Source: a virus. Taken from it: a stretch of DNA of 44,509 nt. Where the stretch lies: IMG/VR virus record IMGVR_UViG_3300044704_000019, positions 1 to 44,509 of that record. One strand, 5' to 3'. A program made the translations under genes and the position numbers. Below, in pieces: positions 1 to 6,040 of the stretch. How positions within the stretch are numbered: the first letter of the stretch is position 1; each line of letters begins with the position of its first letter. The notes beneath the pieces were generated by a model. The model saw only the letters and a program-made list of their open reading frames with translations, was not told the origin of the DNA and ran no database searches.

Positions 1-57
1 AAACGCGGCAAGGCTATCGCCGACACCCGACAAAAACTCTCGTAGGGGGGCTTCGTC

Positions 58-492
58 ATGCCTTGGTGGTCCGACTACCCAGTTCTTTCGGTTCGCAAGA
101 ACGGTGATCGCATGATCGGGACCAACGACGTGTACTCGCGCGACTCATATGCGATGGGGATTCCGACTATGAACGGTCTGGCCGCCAACCAGCCAGTCTC
201 GGAGCGGATAGCGCACGTTCGGATCGGTGATGTGCTTCGAGTCGAGCGCGACGAGAAGGGCTGGGTACTGCTGGACAACGCTGGCGTTCTTGGTCGGCTG
301 CGCTGGCGCCTCAGCGACGACGCGCGCGTGCACCCTGTGAACGGGAGCGCCATCCGGTTGCCGTCCGCGGGCCTGCTGTACGTAGAACGCATCGTGGTCA
401 ACCCTGCCGGCGAAGTGAAGGACGTCTCGGGATACGTGACCGCAAGGCGATCTAGCGCGCCAGCCCTTCCCCCCGACCTACCTCACCGATAG
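58..492 (+). CDS. Hypothetical protein, plus-strand, left end
   Basis: Encodes 144 aa of unknown function. The ATG follows a G-rich stretch (GTAGGGGGGCTTCGTC) that could act as a ribosome binding site. The middle (about residues 50-90) alternates basic and hydrophobic residues and is followed by a likely beta strand (LLYVERIVV), suggesting a small beta-rich domain, but I recognise no family. Its 3' end overlaps the 3' end of the convergent HTH gene by about 40 bases. Third-position GC looks lower than in the late genes, which would fit a recently acquired gene. The reading frame is open and has normal protein composition, but the call rests on that alone. Confidence 0.5.
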   Translation: MPWWSDYPVLSVRKNGDRMIGTNDVYSRDSYAMGIPTMNGLAANQPVSERIAHVRIGDVLRVERDEKGWVLLDNAGVLGRLRWRLSDDARVHPVNGSAIRLPSAGLLYVERIVVNPAGEVKDVSGYVTARRSSAPALPPDLPHR

Positions 493-670
493 GTCCTGCT
501 GCAGGGATCTGGCGCAGGAGCCCCTCGACCTCGGCCTCGTCGATCCTGATCAGCCTCCCGGGCTCGAGCCGGTACGCCGTGAGGTGGCCGTCGGACACCC
601 TCCTTCGCACGGTCCTCTTGGTGACGCCCAACAGCGCAGCCGTCTCAGCCAGCGTTAACCACTTCTTCAC
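452..670 (-). CDS. Excisionase/MerR-like helix-turn-helix protein
   Basis: A 72-aa DNA-binding protein of the excisionase/AlpA-like HTH_17 type. The N-terminus (KKWLTLAETAALLGVTKRTV) is the typical helix-turn-helix with the LGVTKRTVRR recognition segment, followed by a wing (GHLTAYRLEPGRLIRI) and a short helix. The GTG at 670 is preferred over one at 679 because GAAGGAG lies 8 bases upstream of it. Such proteins act as recombination directionality factors for tyrosine integrases or as small transcription regulators. Two integrases lie more than 25 kb away, or close by if the element is circular. Two palindromes lie just upstream. Whether it is Xis or a regulator cannot be decided here. Confidence 0.8.
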   Translation of the reverse strand: MKKWLTLAETAALLGVTKRTVRRRVSDGHLTAYRLEPGRLIRIDEAEVEGLLRQIPAAGPIGEVGRGEGLAR

Positions 671-718
671 GCGACACACTCCTTCAGACCCCCTTCCGGC
701 GCTGTCACCGGCGGGTCT

Positions 719-749
719 CTCCTAGGAGCGGGTTTGGGGGCGATCGCCC
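719..749. promoter_or_regulatory. Two perfect palindromes upstream of the HTH gene
   Basis: CTCCTAGGAG (719-728) and GGGCGATCGCCC (738-749) are perfect palindromes whose centres are 20 bp apart, about two helical turns. They lie in the 155-bp gap between the HTH gene start (670) and the end of the RHH gene (826). This spacing is typical of dimer operators, so they may be binding sites for the HTH protein or another regulator. No convincing -10/-35 pair was found in the gap. Confidence 0.35.
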
Positions 750-825
750 AATGCGACCTACCACACGCGGGGATCCACTGGCCCCTATGTGAAGTTCTGG
801 GCTTGAAACTAACACGGCCCAAGGG

Positions 826-1095
826 TCAGTAGCCGTGGCTCTTGAGCTCGGCGTCCAGAGCGCGCGCGACCAGCCGCCCTTGGGGGATAAGGGTGCCGTC
901 CATGCATGCCTGAAGCCGGTCGTAGAGCTCCTCCGGGATGCGGACGGCGATCTGCTTCCCGCGACGCTTGATGGGCGCGGGGGAGCGGGCCGACTGTTGC
1001 GTGAAGGGCACCCCGTTGTCGGGCGCCGGCGTCACCTGCGGCAGGGGCGGCGTCTTCATGGTGGCCTTGGGCAACCGGGTGGCGGGCTTGGCCAT
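826..1095 (-). CDS. Ribbon-helix-helix protein, probable partition partner of ParA
   Basis: 89 aa. The first ~45 residues are a flexible, Pro/Lys-rich basic tail; residues 47-86 fit a ribbon-helix-helix fold: beta strand KQIAVRI, helix PEELYDRLQACMD, turn, helix PQGRLVARALDAEL. Its ATG overlaps the parA stop (ATGA), so the two are translationally coupled. Small RHH proteins with unstructured basic N-termini (ParG, Omega, TubR-like logic) are the centromere-binding partners of Walker-type ParAs in type Ib partition systems; they bind short tandem repeats upstream of the operon and repress it. The 11-bp CTAG repeats upstream of parA are the obvious target. Family and pairing are inferred from fold and position. 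Confidence 0.75.
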   Translation of the reverse strand: MAKPATRLPKATMKTPPLPQVTPAPDNGVPFTQQSARSPAPIKRRGKQIAVRIPEELYDRLQACMDGTLIPQGRLVARALDAELKSHGY

Positions 1096-1940
1096 CAGGA
1101 GACCTCCATCGTGGTGTGGATGCCGGCGGCCTGGAGCACGTAGCTGGCTAGTCGACCGTAGATGTCGCCGACCTCGCGGCCGGAACCCCCGAAGGCGCGG
1201 ATGGGTGCATGCGCACCCTCGGCCTGGTGCACAACTGCTCGCCTAGGTACTGCCTCGAGCAGCTGGTTCCCGTAGGACTCGCGCAGGTAGGCCAAGAGCA
1301 CGGCGTGGCGGGCCTCCCTGGCAACGCTGGTGGGCAGTACGCCGAGCAGCGCCGGTGAGCACCCGCCGCGGGCGTCGCGGACCTGGGCGAGGACCTCCAG
1401 GGTGCGGGGCATGCCTTCCATCGCGTTGTCGGCCGGCTCGGTGACCAGCAGGACGGCATCAGCAGCGTGCATTGCGGCCAGGAACAGGCCGCCCAAGCTG
1501 GGTCCGCAGTCGAGCACCACCAGGTCCACCTCGGCCGTTGGGTCGGCGAGTCCGAGCGCCAGCCTGTGCTCGGAGCCTCGGAAGGATTCGCCGTTGCGGG
1601 CGGCCAGGTCCTGGTTGGCCGGCGCGACCTGCATCCGCGGCGACCAGTGTTCTCCGGCGGGCACTGCGACCTGGAACAGCGTGCCGCCCTGGGTCGCCGC
1701 CCCTTCGCGTTCCTGGGCTGCATGCAGTGCGTCACTGACAGTGAGGGCTTGAGGCTTACCGAAGGCGTTGCCCTCGTACAGACGGGGTTGGGCGTCGGTG
1801 AGCGCCGTGGCGTTGCCCTGCGGATCCAGGTCGACCAGGAGGACGCGGGCTCCGCGCTCTGCGGCGGCGTCGGCGAGGTTGGCGGCGGTCGTGGTCTTGG
1901 CCACGCCACCCTTCTGGTTGGCGACCGCGAGCGTGTACAT
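1095..1940 (-). CDS. parA: ParA-family partition ATPase
   Basis: 281-aa ParA/MinD-type P-loop ATPase. The deviant Walker A motif KGGVAKTT (residues 10-17) has the signature lysine; DLDPQGN (37-43) is the A' motif and VVLDCGPSLG (about 141-150) is the Walker B region. ParA proteins move low-copy plasmids or chromosomes over the nucleoid by ATP-dependent binding and release, working with a centromere-binding protein. Start ATG has GGAG 5 bases upstream. It forms an operon with the RHH gene, and its 80-bp upstream region is filled with 11-bp CTAG repeats. No N-terminal HTH extension is visible, as in type Ib ParAs. Presence of parA suggests extrachromosomal maintenance. Confidence 0.93.
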   Translation of the reverse strand: MYTLAVANQKGGVAKTTTAANLADAAAERGARVLLVDLDPQGNATALTDAQPRLYEGNAFGKPQALTVSDALHAAQEREGAATQGGTLFQVAVPAGEHWSPRMQVAPANQDLAARNGESFRGSEHRLALGLADPTAEVDLVVLDCGPSLGGLFLAAMHAADAVLLVTEPADNAMEGMPRTLEVLAQVRDARGGCSPALLGVLPTSVAREARHAVLLAYLRESYGNQLLEAVPRRAVVHQAEGAHAPIRAFGGSGREVGDIYGRLASYVLQAAGIHTTMEVS

Positions 1941-1959
1941 GAGGCTCCTGGGACTTGAC

Positions 1960-2013
1960 GGCTAGGCAACGGCTAGCCAGTGTCTAGCACGGGCTAGCCA
2001 ACTATTAGTCGCA
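1960..2013. repeat. CTAG iteron array 1, upstream of parA
   Basis: Four clear units and one degenerate unit with CTAG (or TTAG) cores at 1962, 1973, 1984, 1994 and 2005, spaced 11, 11, 10 and 11 bp. Units read GGCTAGGCAAC, GGCTAGCCAGT, GTCTAGCACGG, GGCTAGCCAAC, TATTAGTCGCA. One unit per helical turn puts all cores on the same DNA face. Directly upstream of a ParA/RHH operon, this is the expected layout of a combined centromere and operator. Three related arrays lie elsewhere in the window. Confidence 0.8.
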
Positions 2014-2021
2014 CGACACGC

Positions 2022-2291
2022 TCAGGAGTGATGGACCGCGGTGCGGCGGCGCGACGTCATCGACCGCTGGCGCCGAGCGGGTGGCGGACGCCACCCGCGA
2101 GCCATCTCCAGCCAGCCAGGCGGGTGGCTGCGAACCCAGACGAGCACGGCGTACTGCCACGTCTGGTCGGGATGGAAGTGGGCTTGGCGCCAGTAGTCCG
2201 CCTCTCGGCTGTGCCACTGGGAGTAGCGGAAGCAAAGAATCGACAGGCCGGAGCCGAGCACGATCCCGATCTCCGTCAGCGTCGCGATCAC
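2022..2291 (-). CDS. Small membrane-anchored protein, paralogue A
   Basis: 89 aa. Residues 2-21 (IATLTEIGIVLGSGLSILCF) form a probable N-terminal membrane segment followed by a soluble Trp-rich part. It is clearly related to the protein at 4445-4708: both have a membrane helix, then a W-H-x-x-EA-x-(Y/F)-W segment, then WV(R/K)(S/T)HPP and a second Trp-Arg-Pro region near the C-terminus. GTG start overlaps the stop of the gene upstream (GTGA). Function unknown; small inner-membrane proteins in this position could be exclusion or signalling factors, but nothing in the sequence shows it. Confidence 0.65.
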   Translation of the reverse strand: MIATLTEIGIVLGSGLSILCFRYSQWHSREADYWRQAHFHPDQTWQYAVLVWVRSHPPGWLEMARGWRPPPARRQRSMTSRRRTAVHHS

Positions 2292-2635
2292 GTGTCCCCC
2301 GGCTCACGCACGAGCAGCAACCGCCCGTTGCCCAGCAGCTCGGCCTGGTACCGGCCGGGCGCGGGTTTCGGGGTGTGCGTCACTGCGGCGTTCAGGGGGC
2401 AGTTGCGCAAGCCCTTAAGACGGCAGGAGGCGGTGTGCTCGAGGATCCATCCGCCTAGGGAGACGTCGAGGATGTGCTCACCTTCGGGCACCACCACCAG
2501 GCCGGACCGCTCGAGGGCCTTCAGGACGCCCTCTGCCATCGCGCGCGACGCACGGAGCCGCTCAACTGGCAGACCGACCCCGTGTGGGCTGTAGCTGAGC
2601 GCGTCCGCGATGACGCTCAGCGCGGTCGCCGTCAT
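2288..2635 (-). CDS. Conserved phage-type hypothetical protein with probable winged-helix N-terminus
   Basis: 115 aa. Residues 5-50 resemble a winged helix (helices around VIADALSYSP, RLRASRAMAEGVLKALERSG, then a strand LVVVPEG). The rest carries a GWILEH...CRLKG...CPLN pattern and a C-terminal LLGNGRLLLV strand, which I associate with small proteins common in actinobacterial phages and mobile elements; I cannot name the family with certainty. The ATG at 2635 lies only 2 bp from iteron array 2 and has no Shine-Dalgarno sequence, so the transcript may be leaderless or the start may lie further in. The array would then act as an operator over this gene. Confidence 0.6.
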   Translation of the reverse strand: MTATALSVIADALSYSPHGVGLPVERLRASRAMAEGVLKALERSGLVVVPEGEHILDVSLGGWILEHTASCRLKGLRNCPLNAAVTHTPKPAPGRYQAELLGNGRLLLVREPGDT

Positions 2636-2637
2636 GC

Positions 2638-2670
2638 GGCTAGCCGCTGGCTAGCCATTGGCTGTAACCG
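2638..2670. repeat. CTAG iteron array 2
   Basis: Units GGCTAGCCGCT (2638-2648), GGCTAGCCATT (2649-2659) and a degenerate GGCTGTAACCG (2660-2670), in exact 11-bp register with CTAG cores at 2640 and 2651. It abuts the start codon of the gene ending at 2288 and supplies the stop codon of a relic reading frame (2651-2704). Same unit and spacing as the array before parA. Confidence 0.75.
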
Positions 2671-2704
2671 GGGGTGTAACCGAAGGACTGTTCGGTGCGG
2701 TCAC
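2651..2704 (-). pseudogene. 17-codon relic of an MTAPN-type gene
   Basis: A 17-codon frame, MTAPNSPSVTPPVTANG, starts at a GTG that overlaps the stop of the preceding gene in the operon (GTGA, 2701-2704) and ends at the TAG inside iteron array 2. Its first nine residues match the N-termini of the genes starting at 3042, 3551, 4086 and 7492, at DNA level too. I read it as the truncated 5' end of a former operon gene interrupted where the iterons now stand. It could alternatively be a functional leader peptide. Confidence 0.5.
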
Positions 2705-3042
2705 GACGCCATCACCCGCTTGATCGCAGCCTGCAGGTCACCGGTGTCGAGCCCATCCCAGTAGATGACCTCAACGGCGACCCTGCGCAGCGCTGGCGGG
2801 CAGTGAGCACCGGGCGCCAGGACCGCGATGATCGGCTTGTCCAACATGATGGACAAGCCCAGCTCCACAGCGAACTTGATGTCGCTCGGGCCTTTCGGGA
2901 CCAGGCTCACGGTGATCGCCGAGCTCTGGATCATCGGCACGAGGTAGCCCGTGACTTCTTCCGCCCAGGCGATGAAGTCGGGATCCGACTCGACCCAGCG
3001 ATCTTCTGGTGGCAGCCCCGAAGGCGAGTTGGGTGTGGTCAT
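2701..3042 (-). CDS. Small alpha/beta protein, nucleoside deoxyribosyltransferase/TIR-like fold candidate
   Basis: 113 aa. The core has strand SAITVSLVPKG, then SDIKFAVELGLSIMLDKPIIAVLAPG and a later strand VEVIYWDG. A strand, a D-x-KFAVELGLA helix and the next strand DKPIIAV is the arrangement of nucleoside 2-deoxyribosyltransferase-like and some TIR-like domains, where an acidic residue in the helix is catalytic; here E63-like glutamate in AVELG is a candidate. The protein is shorter than the ~140-160 aa enzymes. Start ATG at 3042 overlaps the upstream stop (ATGA). Substrate unknown; a nucleotide- or NAD-directed role is only a hypothesis. Confidence 0.6.
   Translation of the reverse strand: MTTPNSPSGLPPEDRWVESDPDFIAWAEEVTGYLVPMIQSSAITVSLVPKGPSDIKFAVELGLSIMLDKPIIAVLAPGAHCPPALRRVAVEVIYWDGLDTGDLQAAIKRVMAS
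2834..2859. repeat. Perfect 10-bp inverted repeat within a coding region
   Basis: GGCTTGTCCA and TGGACAAGCC flank a 6-nt spacer inside the gene at 2701-3042. It encodes the GLSIMLDKP part of the protein, so coding constraint may explain it, but the arms are perfect. In mRNA it would form a stable hairpin. Confidence 0.5.
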
Positions 3043-3551
3043 GGCACTGCCACCGCGAGGTGCTGGGCGAGCTGCGAGCACTCAGCGGTGACGTAGTCGA
3101 TGTCCCGGTACACCTCGTGGTAGGCGGTGAGGAAGCCGGAGGCCGGTCTCATCATTGAAGGCGCCAGGTCGCCGGAGTGCACGCAGTCGAAGCCCAGCCA
3201 CCAGAGGTCAGCTGCCCGGCCGGGCGCCGGGACGTGGCAGATGCCGTGTGCGTCCCCGAGGTCGCTCTCCTCGCAGCCGGCCGCGAACGTCAGGCCGCCA
3301 TGCGCATCAAGGTTGAAGCGCTCCCAGGCCTCGTCGTAGCCAAGCCCATGGGCTGGGTGTCCGGGTGGGACGCCGACGTACCCGCAGAGCGCGCCCAGCG
3401 GGCCGCGGACGATGAGGCAGTCCAGGTCGGTGGCCGGGTCGATCCACTGGACCTTGTCGGGCTCGCTCTTCCAGGGTCCGTCGGGAAGGTCGTCGGTGGC
3501 CCCGTTGCGCCACTCCAGGCGGCGAACCGAAGGGGTATTGGGTGCGGTCAT
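3039..3551 (-). CDS. Conserved actinophage hypothetical protein
   Basis: 170 aa. Contains LDCLIVRGPLGALCGYVGV, PPGHPAHGLGYD, HGGLTFA, ICHVPAPG, WWLGFDCVHSGD and a C-terminal YRDIDYVTAECSQLAQHL. These blocks are familiar from a widespread small protein of actinobacterial phages and prophages whose function is unknown. Conserved Cys and His residues (CHVP, FDCVHSGD) could bind metal. ATG at 3551 begins with the MTAPN module shared by several operon genes and overlaps the upstream stop (ATGA). Translation is coupled to both neighbours. Confidence 0.75.
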   Translation of the reverse strand: MTAPNTPSVRRLEWRNGATDDLPDGPWKSEPDKVQWIDPATDLDCLIVRGPLGALCGYVGVPPGHPAHGLGYDEAWERFNLDAHGGLTFAAGCEESDLGDAHGICHVPAPGRAADLWWLGFDCVHSGDLAPSMMRPASGFLTAYHEVYRDIDYVTAECSQLAQHLAVAVP

Positions 3552-3769
3552 CGGACTCCCTCGATGAAGTCGCGCATCGCCTCAGGCGTACGCAGTTGGC
3601 CGGCGAACAGCTGCATGGCACCCAGCTCGATCGCGGTGTGGTACCTGGTGCCGTCGTGCTTGCTCAGGTCGGAGACGAGCGAGGAGAAGGCCTCATTTAC
3701 CTGGTCGGCGTCGAGGTACTCGAGCGCCCGCACTTTGCACCAGGCGACGTGCTCGTCTCGCGTGGTCAC
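3548..3769 (-). CDS. Conserved small phage protein (MTTRDEHVAWCK type)
   Basis: 73 aa, mostly helical. The opening MTTRDEHVAWCKVRALEYLD, the SSLVSDLSKH centre and the FAGQLRTPEAMRDFIEG end match a small protein seen in many actinobacterial phages, function unknown. GTG start at 3769 overlaps the previous stop (GTGA). It sits between two MTAPN-type genes in the coupled operon. Confidence 0.75.
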   Translation of the reverse strand: MTTRDEHVAWCKVRALEYLDADQVNEAFSSLVSDLSKHDGTRYHTAIELGAMQLFAGQLRTPEAMRDFIEGVR

Positions 3770-4086
3770 ACGTCACCGCCCAGGTGCACGCCTTCGTGGC
3801 CGGCCAACCGGTTGCACAGCGGCGGACTGCAGAAGGTGTTGGAACCCTCCAACACCTCGTTCTTGATCAGGCAGCTCGCCAGGTGCTCGGCATCGCCAAG
3901 CAGCTCGCGGGCCACGGCGATGGCCTCCAGGACCAGCCGGGGCTCGGCGCTAGGTCCCCAGACCGCCTCGCGGTTTCGGCCGACGTCGAGCGCCTCCATC
4001 GCCTTGCGCAGCAGGTGGTTGATGCCCTCACGGTGCGTGGCCGGCGGGATCTCGGGCCGCACCGAAGCGGCCTTGGGTGCAGTCAC
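3766..4086 (-). CDS. Hypothetical protein with MTAPK leader
   Basis: 106 aa. GTG at 4086 is chosen because it overlaps the upstream stop (GTGA) and gives the MTAPKAASV N-terminus shared with neighbours; a start at 4119 would extend into the gene upstream. The middle (INHLLRKAMEALDVG, EPRLVLEAIAVARELLGDAEHLASCL) is helical; the C-terminus has a CSPPLCNRLAGHEGVHLG element with Cys and His residues that might bind zinc. No family recognised. Confidence 0.65.
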   Translation of the reverse strand: MTAPKAASVRPEIPPATHREGINHLLRKAMEALDVGRNREAVWGPSAEPRLVLEAIAVARELLGDAEHLASCLIKNEVLEGSNTFCSPPLCNRLAGHEGVHLGGDV

Positions 4087-4448
4087 GACGTCGGTACTCC
4101 CTGTGTGAGCGCCACCCACGGCGACGCGGGACGCGCCGGGCAGAAGGGGCAGGCAGGGTCGTCACACTTCGCCTCGAGCCACTGGTTGCATCCCCGGCAG
4201 GCGTAGCTGTCTGCCCACCCGAGGTACACCGCCGGCGCGCCGCAGATCGTGCAGCCAGCTGGACCAAGGGGAGCCTTGTTGAGAGCCGGCCGAGCTTCAT
4301 ACGGTCTCGGGCCCGGCGTCGCGACGGTCGAGATGTAGCAGCGAACGTGCCCGCCGCCGCCGTGCCGCCACACCTCGCTGGTGCCCCAGTCCTCGCGCTG
4401 GATCGCCAGCCCACAATGCTTGCAGAAGCCGGTCTCGATGACCTTCAC
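4083..4448 (-). CDS. Zinc-ribbon-type hypothetical protein
   Basis: 121 aa with many Cys pairs: CKHC (9-12), CTIC, CRGC and CDDPACPFC, plus HGGGGHVRC. These look like two zinc-binding modules, one N-terminal (CKHC...HVRC) and one C-terminal built from three CxxC-like pairs. Zinc-ribbon proteins of this size in phages may bind nucleic acid or protein, but no direct function can be read. ATG at 4448 overlaps the stop of the gene upstream (ATGA) and its own stop overlaps the next start. Confidence 0.65.
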   Translation of the reverse strand: MKVIETGFCKHCGLAIQREDWGTSEVWRHGGGGHVRCYISTVATPGPRPYEARPALNKAPLGPAGCTICGAPAVYLGWADSYACRGCNQWLEAKCDDPACPFCPARPASPWVALTQGVPTS

Positions 4449-4708
4449 GGTGCTACTACCTCCGCGTCAGAGTTGTGTCGGCGACGGTCCTGCGGGGAGC
4501 GCCAGGGGCGGACCTGCTCGACCAGCGACGGCGGGTGTGTCTTCACCCATGCCAAGAGTGCTGGGGCATCGGTGGGTGCCATGTCGAGGAGCGACAGGTG
4601 GTGGATGCGCTGCCAGAAACTCGCCTCGCAACGATGCCAGGATGAGGCGCGACCACAGGCCACCATGACCAGGATCAGCGCGAGAAGCACGACGTAGATG
4701 TAGATCAC
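4445..4708 (-). CDS. Small membrane-anchored protein, paralogue B
   Basis: 87 aa. Residues 2-19 (IYIYVVLLALILVMVACG) form a clear membrane helix, followed by a soluble region with SSWHRCEASFWQRIHHL and LLAWVKTHPPSLVEQVRPW. It is a paralogue of the protein at 2022-2291 with the same order of Trp/His motifs. The GTG start overlaps the upstream stop. Orientation is probably N-out with a cytoplasmic tail, because of the basic C-terminal part; function unknown. Confidence 0.7.
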   Translation of the reverse strand: MIYIYVVLLALILVMVACGRASSWHRCEASFWQRIHHLSLLDMAPTDAPALLAWVKTHPPSLVEQVRPWRSPQDRRRHNSDAEVVAP

Positions 4709-5004
4709 GGCTGGACCTCCCCGGCGCCGAGCGCGGTGTAGCCGGCGTTGTTGGTGGTCTTGTCGGTGACCTTGTCGGTCTGCTGCAAACCGGCGTTAGT
4801 TGCCGATGGAGTCCTGGCGGGTGCGATCAGGCCGACACACGGTGCGACCGGGTAGGACAGGTGGGCGGCGAGGAAGAACTCCGCGCTTGCTTCTGAGCGA
4901 TACGCCCAGTGCATCCCCCATGCGTCGCACGAGAACCCGTGCGCGCCGTTGAGCAGGATGACCTCGTGCTCATGCTTCACGGGCGACGAAGTCCGCCCCG
5001 TCAC
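4705..5004 (-). CDS. Hypothetical protein
   Basis: 99 aa starting at GTG 5004, which overlaps the stop of the short membrane-protein gene upstream (GTGA). The frame stays open further upstream, but that part covers three other genes and has the Arg/Ser/Pro bias of a shadow frame. The N-terminal half contains HEVILLNGAHGFSCDAWGMHW and EFFLAAHLSYPV. The C-terminal tail (QQTDKVTDKTTNNAG) is similar to a relic frame at 6279-6386 (EQTDKATHNITDNAQ), pointing to a duplicated 3' end. No family recognised. Confidence 0.6.
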   Translation of the reverse strand: MTGRTSSPVKHEHEVILLNGAHGFSCDAWGMHWAYRSEASAEFFLAAHLSYPVAPCVGLIAPARTPSATNAGLQQTDKVTDKTTNNAGYTALGAGEVQP

Positions 5005-5090
5005 TTGCCGCTCCCGAAGGCGATGCAGGCGATGATGATGACCGCCGAGGCGAAGTAGGCCGCGAGGACAAGAACGTCCGTGCCGCTCAT
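5001..5090 (-). CDS. 29-aa single-span membrane peptide
   Basis: MSGTDVLVLAAYFASAVIII followed by ACIAFGSGK: almost the whole peptide is one transmembrane helix. ATG at 5090 overlaps the stop of the gene upstream (ATGA), and its own stop overlaps the next start (GTGA), so it sits exactly in the coupled operon. That placement supports it despite its size. Possible roles are a small regulator or partner of a membrane protein; none can be shown. Confidence 0.6.
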   Translation of the reverse strand: MSGTDVLVLAAYFASAVIIIACIAFGSGK

Positions 5091-5290
5091 GGCGACACCT
5101 GCTGGACGAGTCCGAGCATGGCCCAGAAGTGGAGCAGGGAACCTGCACACGGCCATTCGACGTACTGCTTCTGAGCACTGGAGCAGCCCTCGCAGCACCA
5201 CTCGGGACCGCGCACGGAGCGCACGCGGGTGTGCGGGTGGGCTGATGGAGTCCGCCCCGGCGTTGACTCATAGGGGCGCTCGGTGCTCAT
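5087..5290 (-). CDS. Hypothetical Cys-containing small protein
   Basis: 67 aa. N-terminus MSTERPYES belongs to the PYES-type leader shared with the genes starting at 5586, 5984 and 7031. The middle has CCEGCSSAQKQYVEWPC, a likely zinc site, and the C-terminus is moderately hydrophobic (LLHFWAMLGLV). ATG at 5290 has GGGAGG 4-5 bases upstream and overlaps the preceding stop (ATGA). No family recognised. Confidence 0.6.
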   Translation of the reverse strand: MSTERPYESTPGRTPSAHPHTRVRSVRGPEWCCEGCSSAQKQYVEWPCAGSLLHFWAMLGLVQQVSP

Positions 5291-5586
5291 TCGCCCTCCC
5301 CGGCGCTAGTTCCTGTGGACGGACCGGGCCACCGGATGTCATGGGTGACGCCCTCCGCCGTCCACAGGGACAGCACGCACTCGTTGTCGGTGTCATAGCG
5401 GTTGGCCCCGACGTACATGCCCAGCGGGAGCCTGAGGAGCATCAAGACCGGGTTCGGTGGGGCTTCGTCGCCCTCGGTCATGCGAGCCAGAATGCTGGCG
5501 TCCTCGACCATCCGGGTGGCTAGACGGCGCATGAACGAGGCGTCCTGCCGACGCTGGTGCAACGGCTCATAAGGGTCGGTGCTCAC
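5287..5586 (-). CDS. Hypothetical protein
   Basis: 99 aa, N-terminus MSTDPYEPLHQRRQD. Residues 15-35 are helical (FMRRLATRMVEDASILARMTEG), followed by a likely beta region (VLMLLRLPLGMYVGANRYD, ECVLSLWTAEGVTHDIRW). GTG at 5586 overlaps the stop of the upstream gene (GTGA). It shares its start module with neighbouring genes but not its body. No family recognised. Confidence 0.6.
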   Translation of the reverse strand: MSTDPYEPLHQRRQDASFMRRLATRMVEDASILARMTEGDEAPPNPVLMLLRLPLGMYVGANRYDTDNECVLSLWTAEGVTHDIRWPGPSTGTSAGEGE

Positions 5587-5984
5587 GCTTGCCCCCCGGC
5601 GCTAGGTGACGGCACGAGGTCGCGGTAGTTCAGGCGCAGGACGGCCCTGTTGTCTCCGATGGAGCGCACGACGCCGGGGGCCATGACGATGCTCGGATTG
5701 ACGTTCAGGTCGCCGTAGAACACCAGGATTGGCTCGAAGTAGCCGCCGTACCAGGTGCCCCACCATTCGCCGTACTCGCTGGTCACAGGCTCGCGGAGCC
5801 TCACCAGAAGGTCGTTCAGCGACCCCGCAGGCATGTTCTCCACGACGAGCAGGCTGTAGCCGTGGGCTCGACCGTCAGGTAGGCCGTAGCCCTTCGGGTG
5901 GTTGGCGCGGACACACACGACGCTCCTGGTATCAGGGTCGTCCTGGCCCGACTCATAAGGGTGCTTTGCGCGCTCGACCGTCAC
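5583..5984 (-). CDS. Hypothetical protein with MTVERAKHPY leader
   Basis: 133 aa. The first ten residues and 43 bp of upstream DNA are identical to those of the gene starting at 7031, because both lie in a 74-bp direct repeat. The rest differs: a beta-rich region (HGYSLLVVENMPAG, EWWGTWYGGYFEPILVFYG, NRAVLRLNYRDLVPS) probably forms a small beta domain. The GTG start overlaps a TGA belonging to the copied 3' end of another gene, preserving the GTGA coupling signal although the upstream partner gene is missing here. Confidence 0.65.
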   Translation of the reverse strand: MTVERAKHPYESGQDDPDTRSVVCVRANHPKGYGLPDGRAHGYSLLVVENMPAGSLNDLLVRLREPVTSEYGEWWGTWYGGYFEPILVFYGDLNVNPSIVMAPGVVRSIGDNRAVLRLNYRDLVPSPSAGGQA

Positions 5985-6027
5985 GTCGTCACCTCACCCA
6001 GGAACGAGGTGCGCCGCTCGACGTCGC
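5954..6027. repeat. 74-bp direct repeat, copy 1
   Basis: Bases 5954-6027 are identical to 7001-7074. The repeat holds the first ten codons of one gene (MTVERAKHPY) and, reading into it, the last ~15 codons of another (…RRTSFLGEVTT) joined by a GTGA overlap. In copy 1 the upstream gene is missing apart from this tail. The repeat therefore records a duplication of about 1 kb or a copy-paste of a gene junction. Confidence 0.95.
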
Positions 6028-6040
6028 CTTAGCGAGCGGT

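Noticed and set aside
4705-5271. A longer 188-aa start for the gene ending at 4705
   Set aside because: The extension runs through three other coupled genes and is Arg/Ser/Pro-rich. GTG 5004 has the normal GTGA junction.
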